Below, piece by piece: positions 1-12,550 of a stretch of DNA of 64,000 nucleotides; position 1 is the first letter of the stretch, and each line of letters begins with the position of its first letter. The position numbers and the translations under genes are program-made. The DNA is taken from NCBI RefSeq assembly GCF_036370855.1, contig NC_088102.1:40275835-40339834 (forward strand), written 5' to 3'. This stretch comes from Dromaius novaehollandiae (Eukaryota; Chordata; Aves; Casuariiformes; Dromaiidae). The notes beneath the pieces are model-generated. The model searched no databases and had not been told where the DNA came from. It saw nothing but the letters and a program-made list of their open reading frames with translations.

Positions 1-459
1 TCACTTAAAGCAGCCTGGAAAGGGATTTAGCTGCTTTATCTGTAGGTACTCCTCAATATTTTAACACACTGGCGTTCTGTAAAGGGAGATTTGTGGAAGC
101 CATCAGTAGTTGTAACTGCGCCCTCAGGGCAGGTCTTTGCACTAAGAATCTTTTTCTAACCAGAAATATTTCCAAGTCTATTGGCTAATTAGGTCATTTT
201 AATTTACAGAAACATGAGGCCCTCATTTTTAAATCAGGCAAGGGCTGCTATTGAAATGTCCTTGCCTACACCTCTGGGTTTGCGTCTGTCAACATTAAGC
301 TTGACAGAACTCAGTGGATCGCTCATTAGCTGCCTCTTTACAGCTGCTTTAGCACCTGAGCGTGGGAGTGGGCAAGAGAAGACATGTGGCTTGGACGCAA
401 ACAGGAGCTCTGAGGCGGCCGACATGCCTCTTCTCTTGTATTGATTCTCGTGTATCTGC
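1..459. other. AT-rich non-coding flank at the left edge
   Basis: I see no gene, splice pair or recognisable repeat here. Open frames in this stretch run into the adjacent GC-rich patch and have no family resemblance. Confidence 0.5.
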
Positions 460-650
460 GCTGCTTGCTGCTCCGAGCAGGCGGAGGTCCCCCCGAGCGC
501 CCTGCCACCCACCGCGGCTGGCCCCGGCCACCCGTGCTTCGGGCCTGGGCGCCCGCACTGGGGACACGCAGCCCATGGTGGAGCTGCTGCTTTGCCGCGC
601 GGCGCTGCATTTGGCGTTGCGTGGTGCTGGGTTGGCCGAACACTGTCAAG
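460..650. other. Orphan GC- and CpG-rich patch
   Basis: About 190 bp is sharply richer in G+C and CpG than the AT-rich flanks on both sides, with CpGs in clusters such as CCGCGCGGCGC near 595. Overlapping frames are open on both strands through it, as expected for GC-rich DNA that has few stop codons. I could not recognise a protein in any frame or find a convincing splice pair. It could be a small orphan CpG island (a distal promoter or enhancer), the GC-rich start of an unannotated transcript, or simply a patch spared from CpG decay. Confidence 0.45.
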
Positions 651-1649
651 GCCAGGAAGGAGACACCATGCTGTCAGGAAACTTGTGAGCAGCATCCATG
701 TTTTTGAAATCACGGCACACGTTGCTATTGCAGCAAAAAGAAATGGTGACGGAAGTTTGTGAAATCTCGGCGCTGGCCGTTATGTGACTGCACAGGAAGG
801 TGCTCCACTGCCCCTACCCTCTGCAGCAAAGGGTATTTGAGCGAAGTATCTAAAGATACAGATCAAACTGGCAAATACTTTATATCCACTTTGCACGTGG
901 GTGCACAAACCCAAGGTAAGGAAATGGAAACGCTAGGCCTAAGGAGCAGCCGGCAGACCCTTTTCTGAATACGACCATTAGCAGGAGCTAACGGGCTCAG
1001 CTGTGTGACTGGCCCAGCATTCTTTTGTAGAAACTTTCCCATTGCTGTTGGGAAGCCTATAGGCTGTAGTATCTGTGAGGAAATCAGGAATTAAACTCTG
1101 ATCTTAATTGCTTACCTTTTCTGCTCTTCATCTAACCCTTACTTTTGTCATTTATTTTTTTGTCCACAGTATTGCAATGTTTTTTTTGCTAAACACCCTT
1201 TTGGATATACAAGAACTTTTAAAAAATATGTAGGTAATGCTCAGGAAATTTCTATATGGTATTGTCTAGGTCATGTTGTGATAGTGGTAAGTATTGTGGG
1301 AAAACATTAGGCCCTTCTTTGCATTAGCTACACATTATGCAGGCAATTTTAAGAATGAATACAATATAAGGGTGTAGGTATGTACACATATCTATAAATG
1401 AAGATACATGTGCTTTTATGTACACATTAAACCTATTAGGTTAATTAGTAACAGAGTGGCAAGATTCCCTGTTTATTTTTCAAGATCTATTTTATGGGAT
1501 TAATTTAGGACTGCAGCAGCAGCCAGTCTACAGAAGCTAGCTTCCAAATCAGCCAAATGAGTCATTTCCACCTACACTAACACATGTCAAAATGGTTCCT
1601 ACTGCACGTCTACCCATTAGAAATAAACACAAAATAATTCTATTAGTCT
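651..1649. other. Non-coding, nothing recognised
   Basis: This is AT-rich sequence with short T-runs. No gene, RNA gene or repeat family could be supported. Confidence 0.4.
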
Positions 1650-1870
1650 CAATTTCTGCACCTTCCTTTACCGGAGGATCTTAAAGCAGTGTACAAATGT
1701 AGACCTCCCAGCCCTGCTATGGGGAGTTGTGTTCAAGTTGTGTTATATACATTGAGATAAACCATATACATTTTTAGGTTAAGACACTGAATAGTTAGTT
1801 CATTTGCCTAATGTCACATAGCAACTTGGCAATAAGAGTAAAACTAGATCCTCCCCACCATAGCTATCCT
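1650..1870 (-). repeat. Decayed MIR-type SINE (or its L2-like tail)
   Basis: Read on the + strand this follows the reverse complement of the MIR/CORE-SINE pattern. A segment like 'cttaaagcagtgtacaaa' near 1680 corresponds to the 'cgctttaca' part. Then comes a degraded 'taagttacttgcccaaggtcacacagc' core ('tcatttgcctaatgtcacatagc', 1801-1823) and a trailing 'agtaaaactagatcc'. It is heavily diverged, so the subfamily is not assignable. Confidence 0.55.
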
Positions 1871-4800
1871 ATCATCTACCCTCTGGACAATAAATACAAG
1901 AAATGTGTTTCTTTGCCTTTTTTCCAACTGGAAATAACACAATGGAGGATTTTTCCTTTCCGTTGCTTAGCTACCTCATGACCTTTGGATAGTCTTTCGT
2001 ATTGGCTGTGTGAATTCCTTTCCTCTTAGCTCCCCCTCCAGCAGGATTTCATCAGCTGCCCTGCCTAGACCGTGTGCTTCTTTTCCCATCTTGCTGAAAG
2101 AAATTCTGTTCTTGTGTTGCTAGCATAGATCAAACAGTGCTGCAAAGAGCGCAGAAGAAGCCTTCAAAACTATGTATATTTTATGAATTCATTACATTAC
2201 TTAACAACTCAATGTTAACTAAAGCCAGACCACTGATTACTGTGATTCTGCTTCACTGGACTTTCTGTAAGAATGCGCAGCACATTAAATCAAAATTGCA
2301 TTTTCTCTCCCTAATTGGTTAGTCCACAGTCCCATATATAAGCATCCTTAAACATTGGGAAAGTTTGGGTCAGACTTCAATTCAGGCTTTCACACTACCG
2401 TCCATTTCATAGCAGGAATGTGATTTTGGAAAGCTCTCTTGACATACAGATGTGCTTCACAGCTTTGAATCTGGGGTTTCTTGTGACTCTACACACTTGC
2501 AAATCTGCCAGCTAATGAAAAGGGGTTCTTTACCACAGCAGAAGCTTATACCTATGGTGCGCCCAGGGACGCAGAGGGGACAAAGAGCAAGAGGCTGTGC
2601 TCCAGCCTACTGGGGACAGAAGTCAAGCAGGTAAGCAGAGAGCTGGTAGCAGTTAGCAATAAACGAATGAGAAATTGTCTCTTTTTCCTCTGTGTACAAC
2701 TGAAAATGGGGGTTTGAAACCAATTTATTGTAAAGAGTAAAGTGATTAAATAAAGAATACATCTCTACTGCAGTCAGAAGTGCAGGCACAGCATAGGCAA
2801 ACATATCAAGTGCTGGTTGCAGAGCAGCTGTAGCAGCATGGACTTCAGCTGCTAACATAAACCTACAAGTTAATCTTTTTCTTAATATTCCTCACCCGCC
2901 CACTCATCCAAACAAAAGAAAAAGGCCAGAAGAGACTGTCAATCGTACCATGTTTGCAGATACTCTTGTTATCACCCATCTCTACTTCTGTAAACAATTC
3001 CTGTGCTTTCTTAACATTTAAAATATTGTAAATATGGAAAACCATAACTAAAATGTTCTAGTCAGGGAACTGGTCCCAAGGACATGTAGATGTCAATAAC
3101 TCCTTTGAAGTTTTAGGATCAGTTGGATAAAATATTATTGGAGTGCAGATGAGCTTTCTCCTGGAAGGAAAAACAGCTAGCAGTGGGCCAGCGACAGGAG
3201 GCTTTGTGAAATGTCTGTCCTTGAGGGGTTTCTGGAAAGTGGTGTATTTACTTAGGATTATTTGAGGGGCTCAGTAGATTGAACAGTCAGAGTTTTAGTC
3301 ATCTTTGCGTGGGAATGGTGTGCTTGCTGTATAGCAGCCTTTAAATGAAAAGTCTGGCTGACTATCTGTGGAGCAATAGGGTGTGAGAGTACCCAAGATG
3401 GAGATGCTTTCTCATTCTGTTCCAGATTTATTTTTTATTTCTCTGTTCATTAGTTGTTGTTGCTGATCTGCAATAAATCATGCAGTCTGGAAGTACGTTT
3501 CCTCCTTTGTGTTTGGAAACTGTTATTCTGCAGAGTCTTACTTTGAGCACTGGGTTATATAAACTGGTGTGCGTGTGAGTTTTACAGACTTAATATTAAG
3601 AGTTCAGGAGATTATTAACGGAGTTTGGGGATACCTGTAGGCACATTGTCTAAATAGATACATGAACTGGCAGTATATCTACTGTGTCTTTCTAGATATA
3701 GGCTTAGGGAGTTCAGTGATGAATGCTACCCACCGGGCAGGAGGCAGTGTATTGACAGCAGGTCTGCTATCATCACCCTATGACAGGGAAATGCTCAGCT
3801 CTGTTCTCACGGGTTCTTCTGCCATCGCAATGCATCTGACACCATGCTTTGAATCTCAAGGAAATATTGTTTTGCTAATTCCAAGAAAATTATTTTGGTT
3901 GCATTAGGGTACATGTGCAACACTGTACGTGCAACTTCAAACTCTAATTTGAATGACATTTTCTTTCATACTTCTCTATAGTTTTTTTTTTTTCTGAGTT
4001 AACAGCACAAAAGAAATTCCTTTATTGTTTTTTATTCCTTAACTTGGAATGTCTTGGCTGTGTAATTAGTGATATGGAGAGGGTGTTTGTTTATCTGATT
4101 ACATATGCATGTTAATCCTCACATCCTGCTTTATATCCCTCCCCCTCATGCCCTGTACCTGCTGAAATACACATTTCTAAAATGCAAAGAAGAAAGGAGA
4201 TCTATGCCTGTCTTCAGCTGTTTGTTTTTCTTTCTTTTTATTTTAATTGGTTAAAGTAAAGTTATGGCTCCTGTGATACCTCTGACACAAGATGATTTAT
4301 CACAGTTGTGTGGGGATTAGCTGAATGGGTGGGTTTGGGTGTCATAAATTGGTTGTGAAAGTCTAGAAGCCTGGCTCTAAACTTGGCAGGGTTAACTAGC
4401 TCAGCCCTTTGTTCTCGTTAGACAAATAAAATGAGTTTGTTCTGAGTGGGTGGTAGAAGGGTGTATTTTGGATGAAATCTTAAACACGAGGTTCTGCATG
4501 GATGTTTAAATATTCTCTGGCATGTTCTGGGACAGGAGGGATTGGCTAGGGGAGGAGAGGAGCACTTTGTGTCTGGCAGGAAACAGTCTAGCCCTGTTGC
4601 TGGAGTCAGCTTTGGAGAGAACCCACCAGACAAATATTTGACTGCTGAGAAACCCAGGCCAGTATGTTTTGTCCTTGTGCAGTGAAAACAGCACTGGTTC
4701 CTCCTGTGGGCTTCATCCTGCCTTTGCATATGTGAGTGGGGAAGTTAGGGAGAAGATGCCTGAGATTTTCAGTGCTCCACAGCCCACTGACCCCAAAGCC

Positions 4801-5534
4801 AGCTGGGCTGTAATCAAATGTTGTGCTGTTTGATAGGTGGCAGCTGAGACTTCTCCCTGTCTCAGGAGGGATTATTCATTTTCCTGCTGGCATGCAGCAA
4901 CAGGGCCTGGGGATTGTGTATACTGCCCCTTCCTGGGCCAGACCCAGGCAATGTGGCTGTGTGTACTGCCCTGAGAGCTGCTAATCCCTCCTGCCTGTCT
5001 GAGAAGTGAAGGAAGTCTCAAGGAGCCTCTGCTTGACCATTGCAGTTCTACTCATCTTCTTGCTCTGAGCAATGGGAACAGGACTAGGATAACGAGAGCA
5101 ATTGTCTGGGAACAAGAAGTAGGACTTAGTTTGGTCAACCTGCAAGAAGATTGTTTCTGTGTAATAAGAATGGTATTAAAATGGGAAGAAGGAGAAATGT
5201 GATAGAATAATATAAACGATATGCAAATCCTCTTCTGACACAAGAAAAATGGTGAGGGAAAAGAGGGAACACACCTGCAGAAGAAAGAAAACACAACTTG
5301 GAGAACTGAAAAGGACAGAAGAGGATAGACTATAAAAGCAACACAATCAAAATCTAATAACCAAGAATAAAGAGGAAACAGAGTGAGGATTAACTTTTTA
5401 AAAGGAGGGAATTACAGGCTGATACTTAAGGTGGAAGGAAGACTGAGCAGAATTCAAATTTCCAGCCATCATATGTGGGAACTGGATCCAGAGCTAAAAC
5501 AGTAATTTCTTTTTTTTTCCCCCCTAAGCATTCA

Positions 5535-5540
<6 letters not shown>
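1871..5540. other. Intergenic, no gene seen
   Basis: The sequence is AT-rich with a somewhat GC-richer part from about 4,380 to 5,050. The segments around 2,130-2,320 and 4,050-4,150 (TAATTA and ATATGCATG words, low CpG, no repeat signature) have the texture of conserved non-coding elements. That impression cannot be tested without an alignment. No coding exon is supported. Confidence 0.4.

Positions 5541-5570
<30 letters not shown>
5541..5570 (+). repeat. Poly(A) tract, 30 bp
   Basis: Thirty uninterrupted A follow a T/C-run about 30 bp upstream (5,510-5,524). No recognisable retrocopy or LINE 3' end precedes it, so it is listed as a simple homopolymer and not as a retroposon tail. Confidence 0.95.
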
Positions 5571-5572
<2 letters not shown>

Positions 5573-8500
5573 CCAAATCCTATGAAATCTTATAAAATGT
5601 TTCCTAAAGGCTATGGTGACTTTTCAGCAGTTGTAAGCTTCCTTCGGCTCCTTCTAGCTCTCCCATTCCCAGGTGGTGCTTTAGTTAAAGGAATGGGAAA
5701 CCTCTGCAGTCCTGCCAAGGTGACAGAACCCTCCCTCTGCCTGTTAGCAGGGAGCCTTAATGAAAAGGCACCACAGAAAAACTTAGGCAGGCTGCTGTTC
5801 TGTTTTACAGGATACAAATTTTGTTTCGGCACAATCCTCTCTTCTCTGAATAAAGGAGCTTGAGTCTCTTTATTTAATCAGAGTTAGTCGTTGAGTCAAA
5901 TTCAACAGAATGATCTATACAAGTCAGTATGTCTCAAAGTGAATTACAGTCACAAGTGTTTTATCCAAATTATAAATGAAAGAGCAAGAATTGCTTCCAT
6001 TACTCCTCATCCTTAGCAGTCTGCTACATTTTATTACAGAGTGTGTATGGGAGGAAGAGATATACAGGTAAAAGAACAGCTTAACGATCACAGCAACTAA
6101 TTGAGGGTCTGATCTTCCAAGCACATTACCAGATGCAGTGCTTCTGTATTTAATACTGTAAGTCTTCCTGTCACAATGGCAATAAGTAGACAAAGAGTCA
6201 GGCATTTTCCACAGCTTTTCCAAAAAGTGCATCTGTATCTATTGAATCTTTGGAGTGTCAAAAAAACCATCAATGCTAAGCCAACTTCCACAGCCTTTTC
6301 CCAGCAACATCAAATTAAAAGAAGGCATTCTGTCATGATTTCCCATAGCTGTGTATACTGTGTTACACATAGAAAGCTTACTTGTCACTTATAAACAACT
6401 GAATTATAAAATATCTGAATCTGTCATCATTTTTTTACATATAGATTACCTCTTCTGACTAGTCCTTTTTCAAGTCATCTAAAGCAAGGCTGTACTGGAA
6501 GATGAGTGATGGTCAGTCCTCACTGCACTAGCAGTTACTTCACCAATTCCTCCCCAAGTGTGTAATATACTAATATGTGAAGATTATATTCAGCAGCGAG
6601 ACAGACTGAATGCAGCAAGGGAAGTAATTACTTTTGAATATCATTTTGAAAACATTATGAAGTCTCTGTTAAATGAATTTATGAACATTATCAGAGCTGA
6701 TGTAAGTACATTTATTACCAATTTTGTCTAGCTACATGCAAACTGCTTAGTGACAGCATTTATACTGACTAATATTTAAAATCTCTGCAATTTTACAAGA
6801 TATGTTTGGTCAAGAAGAGGTATCAGCACACTAATAAACATTTCCAGTAGAAGTCAAAACTTAAAACTACCTTTTTTTTGTTATTGCCCCAATAATTATT
6901 GCTCTGTGTGGAAGACAGCAGAATAAATGAAGTCGTGCCTTAATAGAAAACGTCTGGATGAAAAAGACATAATTACAATGGACTGGAAATCCAGTTTTAA
7001 TAAGAGACTAGGGCTTGACTAAATTTCTCAGAAAAGATGGTATGCTAAGTTAATTGTTTCCCAGAAATTAAAAGCCAACCAACAGATTGTTGTTCCATGG
7101 GAATAAAAAGCACTTACACAAGAGATTCATAGAAGTACGTAACAAGTTAAGGTAAGCGATCTTTTATTTGTGTTTAATTAGTTATATTCATATAAAAATG
7201 CTGGTATTTACAATTCAGTCCCTATGCTATAGCACTAATAAAAATACATTGTAGCAATAAAATGAATTTTCAGCCATATTAATATGGTTGTCGTCTCTCC
7301 AAGTTTTAACAAACTAGTTAGGCTCTGGCATGGCTAGTATTCTGCTTAAAACAGAGATCCTTTGAAGAATTCGAGATTCATGAAGGAATTGTTCATACAA
7401 GGTTTGGAGGGAGCTCCCAGTATGAGCGGTGTGTACAACAATTCCTGATCACTCCCGGAAGAGGATTAAATAATGAGGTGTTCTGTGAAACCAGAGCACT
7501 GGGATCTTTTGGAAGTCCCTTCCAGCCTGAAGGTCCTGGTTCATTTCTAGCCCTGCTTAACAGAGCAGGAGCCTTGTGAGGAGCCTGCCTTTTCTTTGTT
7601 TTTGTGAAGGAAGGAGGTAGTTACAGTTTGTACATTCCCCTGAAAACAGTACTATTTCTTCTTGGTCTCCTGAGGGCAAATTATGGCTCACATCAGTAGA
7701 GGAAGCTGCAAACCAAAGGAGAGGTTGCAACTGGAAAGCTTTGTCTATGCCAGTTTGCAAAGATGACTATTTGTTGCAACTAACAGCTATGACACCTTGA
7801 CTAAAATGGTAGTAACTCATGCATTTATTTCTGGAGGTGCCTGAATCGACCGTTCTCTGTGCTGGCCAAATGGCAGCTGTCCTTATGTGCCTCCGCTGTT
7901 CTACAAGAAAGTAAAACAGAACTGTCCTGTAAAGATGTCACTTGAGTACTGCAAAGAGCATATTAACAGCACCCACGTTTTGTTTTAGATGATGGTAAGT
8001 CCTTACTTGCTATGTTTCTTCTGTTTAAACAAAAAATGTTTTTGAAAATGATAGCATGGAATTTTCTGAGGCTCCTTACATTCCTAAGGAAACTGCATTA
8101 TTAAGAAACATAAAAGAGAAACTCTAGCCAAACAGTTGTTTTGGTGGTAGCTTTATGTGCTGGAGTCCAAGAGACTTGAATTCAGAGTTCATGAGTCATT
8201 TGTAATTTGTTGTATGTTGAGGTATATTTTGCTTTTGGGCTTTAGGATGAAATGTGAGCTTTCTCATATAAGTAAGCATAAAGGAATTGGCCTTATAATT
8301 CACAGGTCTTGGACTGTCACTGGCTTTGGATTCTGTCCAAGTGTGACATGCTGTTGGGACCTAAAGGCTTTCAATAATGGGTGGCATACCAGCACCATAA
8401 TACTAACAGGCTTCTATAGGCATGTGATGCTAGATTTGCCAGCAGAAGTGTGAGGATGTTCTGTCACAACATCAACAACCCTAGCATTAGGTCTTCCACG

Positions 8501-11500
8501 TGCTGCCTTGCACTACCTGGAGTGACACTACTTGGCCCTATTTTGCTCCTGCCTTTACTCCCCTTACTCCTTCACTCTCCTTCACATCTATAACACTGAT
8601 GTGCTACTGTGCCCACAGTCTCTTTACTCCAGTAATTGGGAGAGAAGTGGACAGGACAGAGCTGCTGCACGTACAGGGCCAATAAGGGTCTGTAGGTCCC
8701 TAGGGAAAGCTGTGTTGGGGAGTTAGATCCCACAGCCCAGAATGGTCTAGCAGGAGAGCCTCATCCTGCTGCATCCTTCTCCAAGGGATGAAGCTTCTCC
8801 AAGCTTCCAGTGAAATCAGATCAGCTGGGTAGCGAGAAAGAGGGAGAGAAAAGGGAGAAAATCCCTACCCACATGCACCACATGTGGAAGGTTCACTGAT
8901 TCTGAGAGAATTAATAGTGTTGAGATATAGTGGTATCATGATACTGTGTTTTGGCATTGCTACTGTGAAAGAACCAAATGTTATTGCCTGTCGTTAGTTC
9001 TCAGTCTCTGGCAGGCAACACTCAGCACATGACAAGAAAAAGACCAGCGATTCCAGCATGGAAAATCACTAGGACCAATCTTTCCCATACAAGAAATAGA
9101 AACCCTAGCTTGAATGCCTGAGATTACCACTCCAGAAAAATATCTCTAGACGCTACAAAAGTCAAGAGACTGACAAAAAACATTCTTTTGTGTGAGACAT
9201 GCTGTTTTCCATGTGGCAATGAACAGCATCTCTTTCCTCATCAAACAGTGGAACATTTTGAGGCATTTCCATTGATACTGTTCATGGAAAATAAAGTGAG
9301 GGTGCCACTAAAGCAATAGACTTGTGTATGCTCTCAGCACTGGAATTTTGGGGGTTATTGCAGCTGCTATGGTTACCGGTCATGTGGTTGGCCACCTTCT
9401 GTAGTAGAAATGCAGAGTGATTATACTGTACACTGTGTGAAGAAGTCAGATAGACCTTGGGGGTGTGTGGTGGGTGTGAGTTTCCTACCCACTGCAGAAA
9501 GAGCAGGAACGTAAGTTCCTTGAAAGAAGTAAATTGCAATGCTAATACTGCCTAACTGCCTGTAAAGCAACTGTCTTTAACTTTTCCATTATTTCTTCTG
9601 GAGGAAAAAGTAGCAAACCAGATATCCACAAATAAGTGATTGCTCTTGTAATTTAAGGGAATTAATGCTGGTCTTTTTATGCTTTTGATGATACAATGAC
9701 CTCACTGGAACTGACAGTATGTACATTTACCCTGCTATTCAGGCTACGTAAGTATTTCCCCTACCTGACAGTAGCCTCCTATAGGAGCTAAACACTGGAG
9801 AGACTTCATACAGTTTATAGGGAGTTCTTCATAGTCTTGTTTTCATGTATGTTCCCTCTCTCACCACAACCCACCTTTTGGTTAGGTCAGCTGTATCTCT
9901 CCAAAAGACCTATTAAAAAGCATGACAATGCAGAAAAGATACTACACAGTGTACCCAGGAAGAAGTACTTATCTACTTACGTATGCAGTTGATTCCCTAC
10001 AGTGAGGTGTATGAAATCTGTGCTGTAAAAGACACTCATGGGTTAGCAGATGGTTACAGCTAGTAACTACTTAGCAATGGTCAGATAATCCTTCACTTTA
10101 ATGTAGGAGAAGACCATATTTTCTGAAGTCAAGCCTGTTGGATAGCAGGTGCATGCTGCAGAACCACGAGACTGAGATGGTTGGGTCTTGAAACAAAAAT
10201 TGTTCCTCAGAGAAAGGATGGAGTGAACTCTTTCACCACTCTGTTGGATTTCCTAATTTTGCTGTAAGTGTTTCTGCAGTCCTGAGAGCCTCACTGCAGA
10301 GGCTCTGGAGTTCCTGCAAAGTGCTTAGCATCTCAGTTTTGGGACCACCTCAGTGTGACATGACACTGCACCATCATAAAACAGATAAACTGGCACAGGT
10401 GTCCTTCTACCAGTCATTCAACAATTTCCCTTCTTTCCCTTACTTTTTCTCAGTGTAACTAGTCCAATACAGCCCTCTTTAATAGTTCTTTCTTGTTATA
10501 AATAAACTGCTGATTCGCTGCTTTGCTGACAAAGGTCTGCTTCTTCTCCGGGCCAGGACACTGCTGTCACCTTACTGACTCTATTACAGACATGAAAGCG
10601 TATTCAGGACTAGCCTCACGCAGTTTGCCAGCTCTGCAGAGGCAGGAGGTTCTACTTCGGCTGGCGCTTCTGCAGAAATGCAGTGACAGCTTCCACGGCG
10701 GCTGCTGGAACCACTTCTTTCTTCTGGGTTGACATAGTCTCTCCTGCCTTTGTACTGTGACACCCCCTCCCAGTTAACTGATTTGTCTCCCCATCTACTT
10801 CTGTTTTGGCAACCAGTCTCAGTTATATCTACAGGAACTTTGAGGCTAGGTGTTAACTAGATCTGTAAGAGACAACTAATGGGCTTGAATTACCTTTGAT
10901 TATGTTAGCATCTCTTTGGGTGTGCCTTCCCTTAAAATGAAACTGTCTTTGATGGTGTCTTGTACCTCTGTGAAGATCTATTGCAGCTTTCTCCTCAGGA
11001 AGCAGCCAAGGACTTTTTGCTCAGGCATCATAGTTAAAATAGCTGTGTTAAAAGAGCTTTTCACTTTGCCTTCCCATGGATGTTCTTCCTGACCTTAAGC
11101 TGGCAGTACACAGTTGCTGATAGAAACTTGAATTTCTTCTTCTTGATGATATTGCAGCCATTTACAAGATAGGCTATTTCTAGACAGTTCAACATCCTGT
11201 CTTTTGTTGCCATGAACAAACGGTGCTGACACTTGTGCAGCATTGACTGAGCTTTCACAAAAGCTGTTATTTTGGATGACACTGCCTTTGACTACTTTCT
11301 TTGTCAGTGATACCTGCTTGTGGTTTTTGCCTCTGGCTCGTAGCATTTCCTTGGGTTGCAGTGGCCTTCACCCAAGTCTTACACCTTCCATAACCTAAGT
11401 TCAACTGCTAGTGATGGCTTCTGTGAGCCCTTTGCTGCCAGCAGACCCTCCAAGCCTCCTCACGTGTGATGACTTCCCTCATTCTTCCCAATTCACTCTT

Positions 11501-12480
11501 GCATTTCCCAGTCCTCTGCTGGTAAATTAACTGAGTTAAAATGGCTGTATTTATTAGACTGCATCACATATAAGATGGCAAACAGTAATGGCTTGAAACC
11601 TTTTAAAAGGTTTTTTGCTTTCTTACCCTACAGAGGATTATCCCCATGCACACACACCCACAAGGGTATGATTTTATTAACACTTCCATACCTGCCTGAT
11701 AATTAAAGTCAGGAAACTTAAGGTAACCTTGCTAGTATGCATGTTATCTAGGGGCTTTATATTCTAAAGGAGATCAAGGCAAAAATGTAAAGTTATGTCA
11801 ATACAAATTGGTCAGGCAATGGAGTAGCACAGAAAATGTTGAGAGGGAAATAGTAATAAATCCACAATAAATTCTTTCATTTGTGAAAAACTCTCGTATA
11901 TTCATCTTGTCAGTTTCTTTCCCCCTCCATGAGGGTGAGAAAAATCCTTCTTTTTAAAAATTTCATTCTGCAAGTTTATTTTCAAAAAGGCTGCTGGCAG
12001 GTTGTCACAGAAGGGGAAGATTATGATTAACTGAAATGTCATCAGCCTGTTATTCTCCACAGAGGCGATATGAATGGGAATTAAGTAATGAACTTCTGCA
12101 AACAGATGATAGGAGAAGGAGCTCCAAGTAACAGGCTGATTTCTCAGTTAATGCAGGGCTTTGCTGAAGCAATGGAAACAGTGAGTTTTCCTTTTCTCTT
12201 CTTACACTTCATCAAATCTTATTACCAGAAGAAGACAAACCTCTCTCTTGTCCAAAAGAAATCTCTGATATCATATGAAAAGGGAAGGGTGAATTATTCT
12301 TTATTTAACCAAATTTCTTGCATTTCTCAGCTTTGGGTTTTATTTTAGTATTGCTGTGGTGTACATGCTGCTGATCCTTTTTTTTAATTTTGTGTGATTA
12401 GATCATTGCGGTGGTAACTGATGCATTTCTTTCCACAGCACCAGCAGAGTGCTGCTTAATTTTTTTTCCCATGGAAAGCT
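5571..12480. other. Intergenic, no gene seen
   Basis: Low-CpG sequence without a clear exon or repeat family. Notable small items are a perfect 8-bp hairpin at 10,285-10,306 and an exon-like segment at 12,063-12,180 (AG before it, GTGAGT after it), which I do not accept as an exon for lack of support. The stretch 6,590-6,830 looks like a possible conserved non-coding element. Confidence 0.4.
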
Positions 12481-12497
12481 CATGCCTGATTCAGTCA

Positions 12498-12550
12498 GGC
12501 CTCCTTTCCTTTTCCCTTCCCATTTCCCTTTTCCCTTTCCTTTTTTTTTG
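12498..12550. repeat. Polypyrimidine tract
   Basis: A run of C and T built from CCCTTTTCC-like units ends in a T9 stretch. Only the sequence bias is evident. It may be a decayed microsatellite. Confidence 0.8.

Noticed and set aside
10652..10735. 27-codon minus-strand frame MSTQKKEVVPAAAVEAV, faintly like a ribosomal protein N-terminus
   Set aside because: The similarity stops within 25 residues and the following sequence does not continue any ribosomal protein that I recognise.
11061..11346. Two overlapping Lys-rich minus-strand frames that suggested a processed pseudogene
   Set aside because: I found no family match, no poly(A) tail on the correct side and no target duplication.
12063..12180. 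Exon-like segment between 'ttctccacag' and GTGAGT with protein-like peptides
   Set aside because: Two different frames look equally protein-like, stops occur within it, and there is no partner exon. The donor's preceding base is A.
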